Positions 8,725 through 17,970 of a stretch of 64,000 bases of DNA are shown piece after piece. The DNA lies in assembly GCF_900167185.1 (NCBI RefSeq), contig NZ_FUWM01000006.1, positions 141,158-205,157 on the forward strand, read 5' to 3'. The notes under the pieces are model-generated. The model was not told the origin of the DNA. It saw only the letters and a list, made by a program, of their open reading frames with translations, and ran no database searches. This DNA comes from Selenihalanaerobacter shriftii (GTDB lineage: Bacteria; Bacillota; Halanaerobiia; Halobacteroidales; Acetohalobiaceae). A program made the position numbers and the translations under genes. The first letter of the stretch is position 1. Every line of letters begins with the position of its first letter.

Positions 8725-9876
8725 CTAAATTCTAGAATTTGGGATCGCATAGCATACTGTTTCAGTATCAACCATATCTGTGTAATGACGAATAAATAAC
8801 TTATACTCGAAGTTTAAATTTTTTATTATTAACGGAAGTTTATAATAATCTTTTAAACTATGATAGAGGCATATTGCTAAAATAGGCTTAATTTCCCCAA
8901 CCACTCTACTAGCCCCTTTTAAAGCCATCTCCTCAGCACCTTCAATATCCATTTTTAAAAAGCTTACTTCCTCATCCTTTAGAATATTATTTAAAGTATC
9001 TGCCTGAACGGAAAAATCTCCATTTTCAGTAACATGCCCTGCTGTCTGTGCAGATTGAAATTTTAAAACTTTTTTCCGATTCCAACAGGCTATATTATAC
9101 GTTTCTACATTCTTATATCCATTATCTTCAACCCTCTTATTTAGTTCCCCATATATGTCCTTATCAGCTTCAATAGCTATATATTTTTTATACTTGTTAT
9201 CTGATAATGTAATAAATGTTTCTAAGGTATCTCCATTATAACTTCCGCAATCACAAAAAACTTCATTTTCATTTAAGTGTATAATGTCTTTATCAAAATA
9301 TTGATCTTCTTCTGAATCAGCAACTCCTTCCAAATATTCATTATCCAATGAAATTTTACTATTTAATATTCCTAGATAAACTTTTTTAGATCGTTGATCT
9401 GATAAATATGAATAAACCTTTTCATAATCATTCATATGTGAATTAATTATCTCATAAGGAGTTCTTTCTTTAAAAGTCCAATAATCTTTAGCTAACCCAA
9501 AACCTTTGATATCAATAATATTTTCTTCGATTCCAAGTGAAAGTAATTGCTTTTTTATATCTGCTAAATACTGGCTAGCAAGTATTATACAAATATGAGA
9601 ACTTTCCTTTACTTCTTGCACTACTTCTTCTGGGGAAATAACCAACAAACTATTCTTTTTTGTTCCCCACTTTACCTTGGAATTATCCGCATAATATTTG
9701 ATATTTTCAAGGGCATCAAACTTCTTCAAAAAATTATATACCAATTGACCACCATTACCACTTCCCCATATTACTACTTTACCTATATTCTTAATTTTCT
9801 CAGCATACTTTTTTGCATTTATATTATATAAATCTTCCTTCAATAATTCACTTCTAAAATCATTTATATTATCCAT
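8725..9876 (-). CDS. FkbM-family methyltransferase with N-terminal Rossmann module
   Basis: This 383-residue protein has two parts. Residues about 30-125 start VVIWGSGNGGQLVYNFL and form a small Rossmann-like unit resembling the C-terminal module of the adjacent radical SAM protein. Residues about 195-345 form a SAM-dependent methyltransferase: EVFCDCGSYNGDTLETF is the SAM-binding loop, and FLKMDIEGAEEMALKGA is diagnostic of the FkbM family, which O-methylates sugars and polyketides. A GGAGG ribosome site precedes the start. It sits 21 bases after the acyltransferase-like gene. The probable role is methylation of the nonulosonic acid or its side chain, a known kind of flagellar glycan decoration. 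Confidence 0.82.
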   Translation of the reverse strand: MDNINDFRSELLKEDLYNINAKKYAEKIKNIGKVVIWGSGNGGQLVYNFLKKFDALENIKYYADNSKVKWGTKKNSLLVISPEEVVQEVKESSHICIILASQYLADIKKQLLSLGIEENIIDIKGFGLAKDYWTFKERTPYEIINSHMNDYEKVYSYLSDQRSKKVYLGILNSKISLDNEYLEGVADSEEDQYFDKDIIHLNENEVFCDCGSYNGDTLETFITLSDNKYKKYIAIEADKDIYGELNKRVEDNGYKNVETYNIACWNRKKVLKFQSAQTAGHVTENGDFSVQADTLNNILKDEEVSFLKMDIEGAEEMALKGASRVVGEIKPILAICLYHSLKDYYKLPLIIKNLNFEYKLFIRHYTDMVDTETVCYAIPNSRI

Positions 9877-9897
9877 AACCCTTAATCCTCCACTATT

Positions 9898-10950
9898 TCA
9901 ATTTTGTACAAATTGATTTGGCCTATCCTGGTCACCATCAGCTTTAAAAAATAAGGTACCATCAATTTTATAATGTGCCCATATATCAACATTTTCACGC
10001 ACAAAGGGTTCAAAGTAGTTTGCAATTACATTTGGATCATCATCTATTCTAAGTTTAAAACCAGCTTTTAAGATAGATTCTTCATCAAAACCATATGTAT
10101 AGAAATCTATATATTCATAATTATTATCTTTTATTAATCTATCAAATTTCTTAGATAGTCCGGCAAATAATTTATGATTTCCGATATAATCCACAATTCT
10201 TAATACTTTTCTTCCATTATATTTTACTTCTCGTGTCATCATTAAAGCATCTACTTTCTCTGTATTATCAGCTAATCCATATACATTATATTTGTAATAC
10301 GGATGACAAAAATAACGCTTATTAACATACCAATTATCTTTATATGGAATTGCATCAATACTTTCTATATCGAAGTGCTTTTTTACTTCATCAATTGAGT
10401 GAAACTCCTGTAAATTCGTTTGATTTTGTGTAGGAATAGTAGAAATCGCCTTATTTTTATCTTTTATTAATGCAATTTTGTAATCATCAATGTATGAATT
10501 AAGTAAGTAATATTGCTTCATTTTAACCACTTTATCACCGAAAAATAATCTTCTTAATGGAACTGTTGTGTTAGGGTTTGCACCATTTCCTATGTGAGTT
10601 CGGCAGCCTGTCAAAGTAAATACTCGCTTAGCAAGTTCAACTCCAAGAAATGGTATGTTGTCATGCGAATCATTTACCTTCCACATACTACCCCAAATAT
10701 CTTTCCTTTTAGGATCTTCCGTATTTGAACATCTTATAAATCCAAATATTCCTTCAATTAGTTCAGTATTTTTATCGATAGCTAAAATAAAATTTAAGTT
10801 ATCACCATCTGCATATTCGTACTTAAATAACTCTTTATCACGAGACATTATGTGCCCTTCACGCCAGTATTTATCAATAAAGTTCATGATATTATCAATA
10901 TCTGACATATTTGCTAAGCGAATCTCGTATCTTTCGTCGAATTTATTCAT
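9898..10950 (-). CDS. GNAT-like acyltransferase, putative
   Basis: The N-terminus (YEIRLANMSDIDNIMNFIDK) resembles the start of GNAT acetyltransferases. ILAIDKNTELIEGIFGFI fits the beta strands before the acyl-CoA site. The rest of the protein, to 350 residues, resembles two-lobed GNAT/FemAB-like proteins of surface polysaccharide loci. The ATG at 10950 has a GGGGGG site six bases upstream and is chosen over the open ATG at 10977. It lies between the deacetylase and the FkbM methyltransferase. It may transfer the ACP-bound or CoA-bound group onto an amino sugar. The fold assignment is moderate, and the acyl donor and acceptor are unknown. Confidence 0.6.
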   Translation of the reverse strand: MNKFDERYEIRLANMSDIDNIMNFIDKYWREGHIMSRDKELFKYEYADGDNLNFILAIDKNTELIEGIFGFIRCSNTEDPKRKDIWGSMWKVNDSHDNIPFLGVELAKRVFTLTGCRTHIGNGANPNTTVPLRRLFFGDKVVKMKQYYLLNSYIDDYKIALIKDKNKAISTIPTQNQTNLQEFHSIDEVKKHFDIESIDAIPYKDNWYVNKRYFCHPYYKYNVYGLADNTEKVDALMMTREVKYNGRKVLRIVDYIGNHKLFAGLSKKFDRLIKDNNYEYIDFYTYGFDEESILKAGFKLRIDDDPNVIANYFEPFVRENVDIWAHYKIDGTLFFKADGDQDRPNQFVQN

Positions 10951-11061
10951 TATGTTCCCCCCACTATTCTTGTACAACGAATAATTTATCAGATATATTA
11001 ACTAAAGACTCAATCAAAAATACACGATGTGTTTAATTGCTAGTAAAAATAGTTGTTTTTA

Positions 11062-11997
11062 TCATGATTTCTGTTCCATTTCTCTAATTATGTTTGCATG
11101 ATCTTCTCTAGGAAATTCATACATAGAATTTAAATTATTTTTCATGTTTGAACGAAATCCTAATTTTATCTTTAATTCTTTTAATAATTTAATAGTATTT
11201 TTATTGTAAGAGTTACACGGATGCGACATAACCACAGGATAATCACCTAATATTTCTGAAAGTAATTTCATATTAATCTGATATTCATTCGTTTGTTTAT
11301 TTATATCTAAAGATGCTATTGATGTTGGATGAGTATGGGTATGTAATCCAATCATATGCCCTTTATTATGTAATTCTTTTATATTTTCTTTTGAAATCCA
11401 TAGTTTTTTCCTTAAAGATTTCAAATCAACTTTATAATCCTTTAGCATTGCATCCATCAAAAACCTATAATCATCTGGACCTAAAATTTGGTCTCGTATA
11501 TAACGAAAAGTTCTATCGTTATCTGTATAAAAAGAAAAATCGCTTAAATAATTTTGAGGAATAAATCCTTCTAATGCTTTTGAAACTCTAAATTTATAAT
11601 CAGATTCTTCGATATAATCAAAGAAAACGTGATAAAAATCATCAATGTTTTCAAAATATACTGTTCTAAAATACCTATAGATTTCTAACCTTTCTAATTT
11701 TCCCTCTAAAGGTGATGTATAAACAAACCAAAATACTTTTAAATTATATTTTTTCAAAATTGGATACGCTATATCAAACTGACATCTTAAATTATCATCA
11801 AAACTTAAACAAATTTCATTTTCTTTCAATTTGTCTTGTAATGCCTTATAAAGCCATTCATTTGCTGATAAAATAACCTTATTTGCTTGCAAAAATTGAA
11901 TCATATTATCTAATCGCTCAGCTGATATTGAACCTTGAACTTTTGGATGTTTACTTTCATCATGAAAATGGTGGAACATTACAGCATGTGGTTTCAT
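11062..11997 (-). CDS. Polysaccharide deacetylase-family protein
   Basis: This 311-residue protein has NodB-type carbohydrate esterase 4 signatures: MFHHFHDE at the start, the metal-binding pair in ICLSFDDN (motif 1, about residue 82), and the second metal motif GLHTHTHP (about residue 226). A late VMSHPCN segment carries another histidine. There is no signal peptide, so it probably acts in the cytoplasm on a sugar intermediate and not on the cell wall. It follows legG and precedes the acyltransferase-like gene. Removing an N-acetyl group so another acyl group can be added would be a sensible role, but this is inference from gene order. Confidence 0.75.
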   Translation of the reverse strand: MKPHAVMFHHFHDESKHPKVQGSISAERLDNMIQFLQANKVILSANEWLYKALQDKLKENEICLSFDDNLRCQFDIAYPILKKYNLKVFWFVYTSPLEGKLERLEIYRYFRTVYFENIDDFYHVFFDYIEESDYKFRVSKALEGFIPQNYLSDFSFYTDNDRTFRYIRDQILGPDDYRFLMDAMLKDYKVDLKSLRKKLWISKENIKELHNKGHMIGLHTHTHPTSIASLDINKQTNEYQINMKLLSEILGDYPVVMSHPCNSYNKNTIKLLKELKIKLGFRSNMKNNLNSMYEFPREDHANIIREMEQKS

Positions 11998-12183
11998 TTT
12001 TTTCTCCTTTTCTCTGTTTAAAAGCTAACTTAATTAATTTATCCATAACCTCTTTTCTTCAAAAACACTTAACCCATATCTAAATCTGCACCCTCATTAA
12101 TACAAATATGTAAAATATAATTTTCCAAAATTATTCTTAACATCATTCCTTATCTAAACTATTCTCACAAAAAAATTTATTCT

Positions 12184-13362
12184 TTATAATAATTCAATAT
12201 CATAAAACTCCTTTTTTATTAAATGTTCATCTAATTCTAATCCTTTTAAAGTCTCTTTTATTCGATAGCTCGTTTTACCATCTCCATGCTTATCATAAGG
12301 ATTTACTATTTTTTTAATTTTATCCTTAAAATCAAATGAAAATCCTTTTTTAATTGCTTCTTTAATTTCATGATAACCATATCCACAATCTATTACATTA
12401 TCTGCTTTTATTCTTCCTTTCTGTCTATCTCCTACATTAACTACTGGAATTTTAAAGCTTGGGCCCTCTATAAGGCCACTGGATGAATTTCCAATCATTA
12501 TATCAACATGCTCTAAAGCTGAGAGATATCTTAATTGTCCTAAATTATCAAACAACTTATATTGTTTAGGGTTCTTATTTGTAAAACTTTCTATCTTCTC
12601 ATTAATCACTCTACCATATGTATCAGCATTTGCTTTTGTAAAAATAACATTCATTTCAAATTCATCAATTGCTGTTAGCAAACTTTCAATCTGATTATAA
12701 ACTGTATCATCCTCTAATGTTACTGGATGATATGTAACAATGGCAGTCTTACTTCCTAATTGAAAGTTAAGTTCTTTTTCTAATTCTATTCTTGATAATA
12801 AATCTAATTTATAAATATTATCTAATCCCGGAGCTCCAAAATTAAATACCCGTTTTGGATTTTCCCCCATTTGAACAATTCTTCTTGCATATTCTTCGGT
12901 GGCTGGGAAATGTGTAGATGCCATTTTAGTTAATGAATGACGGATTGATTCATCTATAGCACCTTCTGTTATTTCTCCTCCATGTAAATGGGCTATAGGA
13001 ATTTTAGCTATCATGGCTGCAACAGCAGCAGCTAAAATCTCAAACCTATCTCCTAAAACTACTACTATATCTGGTTCTAACTCATCATAAGCATCAGCAA
13101 ACCCTATACATCCTAAACCAACTGACTTAGTAATTCCAATTTCAGTATCTGAAGACATAAGCATTTCTACCTTTTTATCTATCCTAAATCCATCTTTTTC
13201 TATTCTTTTATAAGTCAAACCAAATTCAGGTGATAAGTGCATTCCAGTAGTAATAATTTGTAATTCAAGATCTGAGTCTCCACTTATTTCTTTCATTAAC
13301 CAATAAAGCAACCCATATTCTGCCCTAGTTCCAGTTATTACACAGAGTTTGCGTTTATCCAT
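12184..13362 (-). CDS. legG: UDP-N-acetylglucosamine 2-epimerase (hydrolysing), NeuC/LegG type
   Basis: This 392-residue member of the hydrolysing 2-epimerase family begins LCVITGTRAEYGLLYWLM, the NeuC-type N-terminus. Internal motifs include VVVLGDRFEILAAA, PIAHLHGGEITEGAIDE and, in the C-terminal domain, MIGNSSSGLIEGPSFKIPVV, which binds the nucleotide. In the legionaminic pathway LegG removes UDP and inverts C2 of the diamino sugar to give the mannose-configured substrate for LegI. It overlaps legI by 8 bases, which indicates translational coupling. A plain sialic acid NeuC is the alternative. The presence of legB and legC in the cluster argues for LegG. Confidence 0.88.
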   Translation of the reverse strand: MDKRKLCVITGTRAEYGLLYWLMKEISGDSDLELQIITTGMHLSPEFGLTYKRIEKDGFRIDKKVEMLMSSDTEIGITKSVGLGCIGFADAYDELEPDIVVVLGDRFEILAAAVAAMIAKIPIAHLHGGEITEGAIDESIRHSLTKMASTHFPATEEYARRIVQMGENPKRVFNFGAPGLDNIYKLDLLSRIELEKELNFQLGSKTAIVTYHPVTLEDDTVYNQIESLLTAIDEFEMNVIFTKANADTYGRVINEKIESFTNKNPKQYKLFDNLGQLRYLSALEHVDIMIGNSSSGLIEGPSFKIPVVNVGDRQKGRIKADNVIDCGYGYHEIKEAIKKGFSFDFKDKIKKIVNPYDKHGDGKTSYRIKETLKGLELDEHLIKKEFYDIELL

Positions 13363-14404
13363 TCTTCAAGTCCTCCCATTGTAGTACTTGATCTGCTTTT
13401 AAATCTTTTTTTACTTCCATCCCCAACACAGTTTCTAAAAATTTAGGATTAATACCTATCCCCGGTCGTTTAATATTTAAGGTTTCTTTAGTTAATTCTT
13501 CTCCAGTTTTTAAATCTCTATCTATAACTAAACTTTTTCTAGATATTTTTATATTAGCAACCTCAGATTTAGCAGGTTTTTTTATTCCATCTCCTAAGGC
13601 CTCTTCTATATTCCTAATATTTATCACCATTTGTTTTAATTCCTCTGGCTCTAAGGAAGCCTTATGGTCAGGTCCTTCCATATTATTATCTAAAGTAAAA
13701 TGTTTTTCTATCACTACTGCTCCTCTAGCTACAGCTGCAACTGGAACTTCTATTCCTAAGGTATGGTCTGAATATCCAATAGGCAACTTAAAGGCTTGAC
13801 TCATTGTTTCCATTGCTTTTAAATTAACACTCTGGTATTGAGCTGGATAATTACTTACACAATGAAGCAAAATCAATCTATCATTTCCAGTAGATAATAT
13901 TGTATTAACGGCCTCTTCTACTTCAGCTAAAGTACTCATTCCTGTAGATAAAATTATCGGTTTGCCTTTTTTAGCTATATATTTTAAAAGTGGTAGATTT
14001 GTTGTGTCACTAGATCCAACCTTATATAATTCTAAACCTAAGTCATCAATTATATCAACCGAATTAAAACAAAACGGTGTAGAGAGCAATAAAATATCTC
14101 TATCTTCACAATATTCTTTTAGATATAAATGGTCATCTAAGGAAAGCTCTAATCTTTTTATCATATCAAATTGTGATTCTTCTTTATCCGTCGTTTCAAG
14201 TTGATATTGAGCTTTCGAAGCTTGCTTAGAAACTAAATTTTCAGCCTTAAAAGTCTGAAACTTAACTGCATCAACTTCTGCTTCAACAGCAGCATCTACT
14301 AATTTTTTAGCAATACCTAAACTACCATTATGATTAACTCCTGCTTCTGCTATTATGAAGGTAGGTTCATTTGGTCCTATCCCTCTTCCAGCAATTTCAA
14401 TCAT
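13355..14404 (-). CDS. legI: N,N'-diacetyllegionaminate synthase-type NeuB protein
   Basis: This is a sialic-acid-synthase family enzyme that condenses phosphoenolpyruvate with a six-carbon amino sugar. The TIM barrel carries FIIAEAGVNHNG, VDAVKFQTFKAE, GMSTLAEVEEAV, HCVSNYPAQ, GYSDHT and EKHFTLD. The C-terminal antifreeze-like SAF domain includes RKSLVIDRDLKTGEEL and NIKRPGIGI. The ATG at 14404 overlaps the legF stop as ATGA and has GGAGGAGG seven bases upstream; an open ATG at 14443 has no such site. The resulting 349 residues are the usual length. The product is probably a legionaminic acid derivative. Sialic or pseudaminic acid synthases are the alternatives. Confidence 0.9.
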   Translation of the reverse strand: MIEIAGRGIGPNEPTFIIAEAGVNHNGSLGIAKKLVDAAVEAEVDAVKFQTFKAENLVSKQASKAQYQLETTDKEESQFDMIKRLELSLDDHLYLKEYCEDRDILLLSTPFCFNSVDIIDDLGLELYKVGSSDTTNLPLLKYIAKKGKPIILSTGMSTLAEVEEAVNTILSTGNDRLILLHCVSNYPAQYQSVNLKAMETMSQAFKLPIGYSDHTLGIEVPVAAVARGAVVIEKHFTLDNNMEGPDHKASLEPEELKQMVINIRNIEEALGDGIKKPAKSEVANIKISRKSLVIDRDLKTGEELTKETLNIKRPGIGINPKFLETVLGMEVKKDLKADQVLQWEDLKNG

Positions 14405-15108
14405 ATAAACTCCTCCTCCAAAAGCAGCTGAATTAGTTTCCAATCTATTACATCATCAATGTCTATTGACCGTTCCCTAGGCATTATATATGGTACTATT
14501 TTATCCGTAAAAAATGATTTGTATTTTAGAAACATTTCTACTTTAGCTATATAAATGGCTCCATTTAACTGATAAGTGTCAGGTAAATCTTGTCTACGAT
14601 TATAATGTTTCTTTTCACTAATGACTGGCTCTAAATAACCTTCATCATTTATTGTTTTCATCCAATATGGTGACTTATCTGTTTTACAAATACTTATTAA
14701 TGAATCTGCTTTACTAGCAGTTAGCTTTTCAATACTTCTATTAATATCCTCAACTGCTCTTAATGGTGAAGTAGGTTGCAAAAGCATTATATAATCAGGT
14801 AAATATTCTTCATTATCTCTTAGCCAATTCAAAGCATGAATAATGGCGTCTTCACTCTTTGCAGTATCTGTAGCTAATTCATCTGGTCTTATAAAAGGAA
14901 CTTCTGCACCATATTGTTTTCCTACTTCTGCTATTTCTTCATCATCTGTGGATAAAACTAAGCAATCAATATATCTTGATTGCTTAGCCGACTCTATAGT
15001 ATAGGCAATTAGCGGTTTCCCATTTAATTCCTTTATATTTTTTTTAGGTATACCTTTTGACCCCCCACGCGCTAAAATTATTGCTAATATTTGATTTCCC
15101 TCAAACAT
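14401..15108 (-). CDS. legF: CMP-nonulosonate cytidylyltransferase (LegF/NeuA type)
   Basis: This 235-residue nucleotidyltransferase opens with LAIILARGGSKGIPKKNIKE, the NeuA/KdsB CTP-binding loop. MLLQPTSPLRAVEDI and DLPDTYQLNGAIYIAK are further cytidylyltransferase motifs, and DIDDVIDW near the C-terminus supplies metal-binding aspartates. It activates the nine-carbon acid as CMP sugar for transfer to protein. It is the first gene of the leg operon seen here, overlapping legI by four bases (ATGA). A promoter should lie in the 241 bases upstream, but none is convincing. The flagellin glycosyltransferase follows this operon's head by about 0.8 kb. Confidence 0.9.
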   Translation of the reverse strand: MFEGNQILAIILARGGSKGIPKKNIKELNGKPLIAYTIESAKQSRYIDCLVLSTDDEEIAEVGKQYGAEVPFIRPDELATDTAKSEDAIIHALNWLRDNEEYLPDYIMLLQPTSPLRAVEDINRSIEKLTASKADSLISICKTDKSPYWMKTINDEGYLEPVISEKKHYNRRQDLPDTYQLNGAIYIAKVEMFLKYKSFFTDKIVPYIMPRERSIDIDDVIDWKLIQLLLEEEFI

Positions 15109-15136
15109 ATATACCCTCCAAACGAATCAATTTTAT

Positions 15137-15298
15137 CTATGATTGTCTAAATCCTCTAAATGTCTCATCTAATTCAAAATATAATTTTTTTGCTGTTTCA
15201 ATTGAACTATCTAATTGATGTTTATAATAATTTTCTATCAAAATTTTATTAGCTTCATAAAGAACTTTATGAAATTCTTTATCGGATAGTTCAGTCCA
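15137..15298 (-). pseudogene. Remnant reading frame, no start codon
   Basis: A frame of 53 codons (it begins WTELSDKEFHKVLYEANKIL) ends with TAG at 15137, but a stop sits directly upstream and no ATG is available. The composition is amphipathic and protein-like, and a TTG about 20 codons in is the only start option. It is probably the C-terminal relic of a lost gene between legF and the flagellar genes. Not recognised. Confidence 0.3.
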
Positions 15299-15349
15299 TT
15301 AATTAAAATACTATATCAATCATACTAATGTTAATTTAAAATATATCTA

Positions 15350-15925
15350 TTAATCCATTAATTTCTTATTAAATTCAACAAGTTCATCAATAAAATCTAC
15401 AATTTCATACTCTAGTAAGTCTGCTACAAAAACCATATCCTCATTTTGAAAGGCTTTCATTATATCTACTAATATTGTATTAATATTAGTAAGTTTATTC
15501 TTTCCTTCCTCTTTTAATTGATCATTAGAAATTAAAGACAAGATACTTTCTAAAGCATCAGTATACCATTCCAACCCCTCTAAACATAGTTGATATTTTT
15601 GGTTCCCTTCCTCAATATTACCTTGTCTAAATAGTTCCGTTGTTTTTATTATCCCTTTTTTAAGTTTTGGTAAATATTCATCAGCTTGCTTTAATGTTTC
15701 TTGTATTAATTTATTAGTTTTCTTTGTTTTAAATTTAATATTAGATATCTGATTTAAGTCATAATTACCTTCTATTAAATAGGACTCATTCACCTTTACA
15801 TCGTTAACAGAAATGTTAATTATGATTTCATCATTTAATCTGGAATATATCCCATTTAATACTTTCTCTATATTATTTAAATTAGATAATTCTTTAATGG
15901 CCTGACCATTCAAATATACCTTCAT
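15350..15925 (-). CDS. Unknown protein coupled to Maf glycosyltransferase
   Basis: This is a 191-residue acidic protein of unknown family. The first 75 residues (MKVYLNGQAIKEL...) look beta-rich; the rest, from about 80, is helical, with leucines and charged residues spaced as in helix bundles. There is no signal peptide or membrane segment. Its ATG overlaps the maf stop codon by one base (TAATG), so translation is coupled, and GGTGGGAAG is a good ribosome site. A role in flagellin glycosylation or export is inferred only from coupling and place. No catalytic motif is visible. Confidence 0.7.
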   Translation of the reverse strand: MKVYLNGQAIKELSNLNNIEKVLNGIYSRLNDEIIINISVNDVKVNESYLIEGNYDLNQISNIKFKTKKTNKLIQETLKQADEYLPKLKKGIIKTTELFRQGNIEEGNQKYQLCLEGLEWYTDALESILSLISNDQLKEEGKNKLTNINTILVDIMKAFQNEDMVFVADLLEYEIVDFIDELVEFNKKLMD

Positions 15926-17889
15926 TACTTCCCACCTACTTTACAGTCTCTAATTATTATTTTATCTTCATTAAAGAGCACTTTATTTTCATCAATCTGG
16001 TTAGACATTTTTTTCAATAATTCTAAAGAAGTTTTAAGTTGTTGCCAATAATTAGTCCAATAAGTTCGATAATACTTCATTTTCTCTTCCAATTCCTGTT
16101 TATTATTAAAGAAATACTTGTTATTAACTTCTTGATACTTTAATTTTTCGATAATTAAAGTCCTTTGCGTAAAATAACTTATTCTTTTGTGTTGTTTTAA
16201 TTTAGACTCATATTCCTGTGCTTTAACTTGTACTTCTTTTAATTTACCATTACTTATTTGCTGAACCTGAGTTAATTTCTTTTCAATCCCCTTAACGAAA
16301 GATAACTGTTCTTCTAAAATTTCAATTGAACTATTTAATTCCTCAATAGTCTTATCTATCTCTTCTTTTAAATTTTGATAATAATCATTATGCCCTTCTT
16401 TTTCATTATAAATCTCTTGCAGAGTAATTAAAGGATCAACTTTTTCTAAACAATATTTAGCTATTGCTTCCTGAAGAGTCATAATCTTAGTATGATCAAT
16501 CTTTGCTCCACCTTCTGTTGCATCAATATACAATCTACTTGACCGCTTAGCAAAATAATCATTATAATAATTTAAAAAACTTTTAAACCCTTTACTTGTA
16601 TATACTGGCTTTCCGTTAATTCCTTCCACAGTAATTAACCCTTCGTCATTTACTTTATTATTCTCATACATTGTTCCTGAAGCATGAGTCTTATCCTCAG
16701 AAAATGATAAGTCCTGTCCTACAAGAATAATTGGATTTCCTCCAAACTTATAAGCTAAATCAACCATACTATGAGCTACAGTACCACCAGTATTAATTGC
16801 AGTATACTGTCCTTTCATTTTTTCTACCCAAGCACTTAAATTCCGCTTCATTGTAAAGAAGACTTGAGGTCCAACCCAATTATCATTAACTAAGGGTGAA
16901 TTAGCCTTTTCAGAAAAGAGAAAAACATTGTTCAAATCCCTAATACCTTTAAACTGATTATACATTTTTTGACTACCGTCCATGGAAACTACAATATCTG
17001 GCTCTATTCCAGCTTTTAGTAATGCTTTTAAAGCCGTTCCTACACACATTAATAAGGCATTACCTTTTGCATGTTTCAATTGATCAATATTCTTATCTAA
17101 AGAAGGTCCAGCTGCAACACAAATTATTGGTATATTTTGAAAAGAATTAAAAAAGTCATCAGCTTTTGGATTCTTTAATATATAAGATAAATTTGAAATA
17201 ATATTATTCCGCCACTGTTTTGCTACCTTAATATTAGTCATTTTACTAATATTCTTATACTCAATAGCATTTCTAATCTCATTATAGATTTGATCATACT
17301 CTTCATTAAACAACCTAAGTGAAGGAGGATGTTCAAAGAATTTAATTTTATTTGCTAAAGATAATTCGTAATTCGCTCTTATAGCAGAATAGAGATTACC
17401 TTTGTCTCCTATAACTAAAATAAACTTCTCATTCTTTAGAATAGGCCTTAAATCACTATAAAGTAATGCGGTATAAAATATTGATAAATAAGGTTCTATA
17501 ATGAAAACCCTATTAAATTTATCCTTAGTAAATAATTCTACTAGGTGATATCCTAAACCAAATCCTAAGGCAAAAATTTGGTCTTGACTATTATATTTTA
17601 ATTGCAAGTTATCAACTAACTTTTTAGCCTCTTTAACAGGATAATACCTACTATGAAAATAAATTGGCTTTTTATCTTTGATTATTTGCATAGTATAACC
17701 ATCATTTTTAGTCTCTTCTATATTAATTATTAAATCATTTTCTAAATCTTTAACTTGAGCTATAATGTCTTGGTCACTAACTTTATCATCTACTACGATT
17801 TTATCTGATTGATGATAATTTTTCATTATATTATAAGCCATTTTGCTTTTACGTTTCAATAACCGCATATTTTTATTAAAAAAAGCCAT
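15925..17889 (-). CDS. maf: Motility-associated factor (Maf) flagellin glycosyltransferase
   Basis: This 654-residue protein contains the Maf/DUF115 core, which moves activated nonulosonic acids onto serine and threonine of flagellin in the cytoplasm. Seen directly: an N-domain with FALGFGLGYHLVELF and VFIIEPYLSIFYTALLYSD; then ICVAAGPSLDKNIDQL (about 260), VVSMDGSQKMYNQF, NTGGTVAHSMVDLAYKFGG and ILVGQDLSFSEDKTHA, all hallmark Maf motifs. The last 150 residues are predicted coiled coil. A GGGGGAT site precedes the start. Its position between the CMP-legionaminate operon and flagellin makes flagellin the expected acceptor. The family is confident; the sugar specificity is inferred. Confidence 0.9.
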   Translation of the reverse strand: MAFFNKNMRLLKRKSKMAYNIMKNYHQSDKIVVDDKVSDQDIIAQVKDLENDLIINIEETKNDGYTMQIIKDKKPIYFHSRYYPVKEAKKLVDNLQLKYNSQDQIFALGFGLGYHLVELFTKDKFNRVFIIEPYLSIFYTALLYSDLRPILKNEKFILVIGDKGNLYSAIRANYELSLANKIKFFEHPPSLRLFNEEYDQIYNEIRNAIEYKNISKMTNIKVAKQWRNNIISNLSYILKNPKADDFFNSFQNIPIICVAAGPSLDKNIDQLKHAKGNALLMCVGTALKALLKAGIEPDIVVSMDGSQKMYNQFKGIRDLNNVFLFSEKANSPLVNDNWVGPQVFFTMKRNLSAWVEKMKGQYTAINTGGTVAHSMVDLAYKFGGNPIILVGQDLSFSEDKTHASGTMYENNKVNDEGLITVEGINGKPVYTSKGFKSFLNYYNDYFAKRSSRLYIDATEGGAKIDHTKIMTLQEAIAKYCLEKVDPLITLQEIYNEKEGHNDYYQNLKEEIDKTIEELNSSIEILEEQLSFVKGIEKKLTQVQQISNGKLKEVQVKAQEYESKLKQHKRISYFTQRTLIIEKLKYQEVNNKYFFNNKQELEEKMKYYRTYWTNYWQQLKTSLELLKKMSNQIDENKVLFNEDKIIIRDCKVGGK

Positions 17890-17970
17890 TCTAATCCCCC
17901 ATCTTTTTTACTTCAAATCTATTATTCCATTAATTATTCTTACTTAAAAAGTCTAAGGAAAATATGAAAT

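Noticed and set aside
12184..15108. Plain sialic acid (NeuA/NeuB/NeuC) operon
   Set aside because: The same cluster has LegB- and LegC-type genes, which sialic acid synthesis does not need, so legionaminic acid is more likely.
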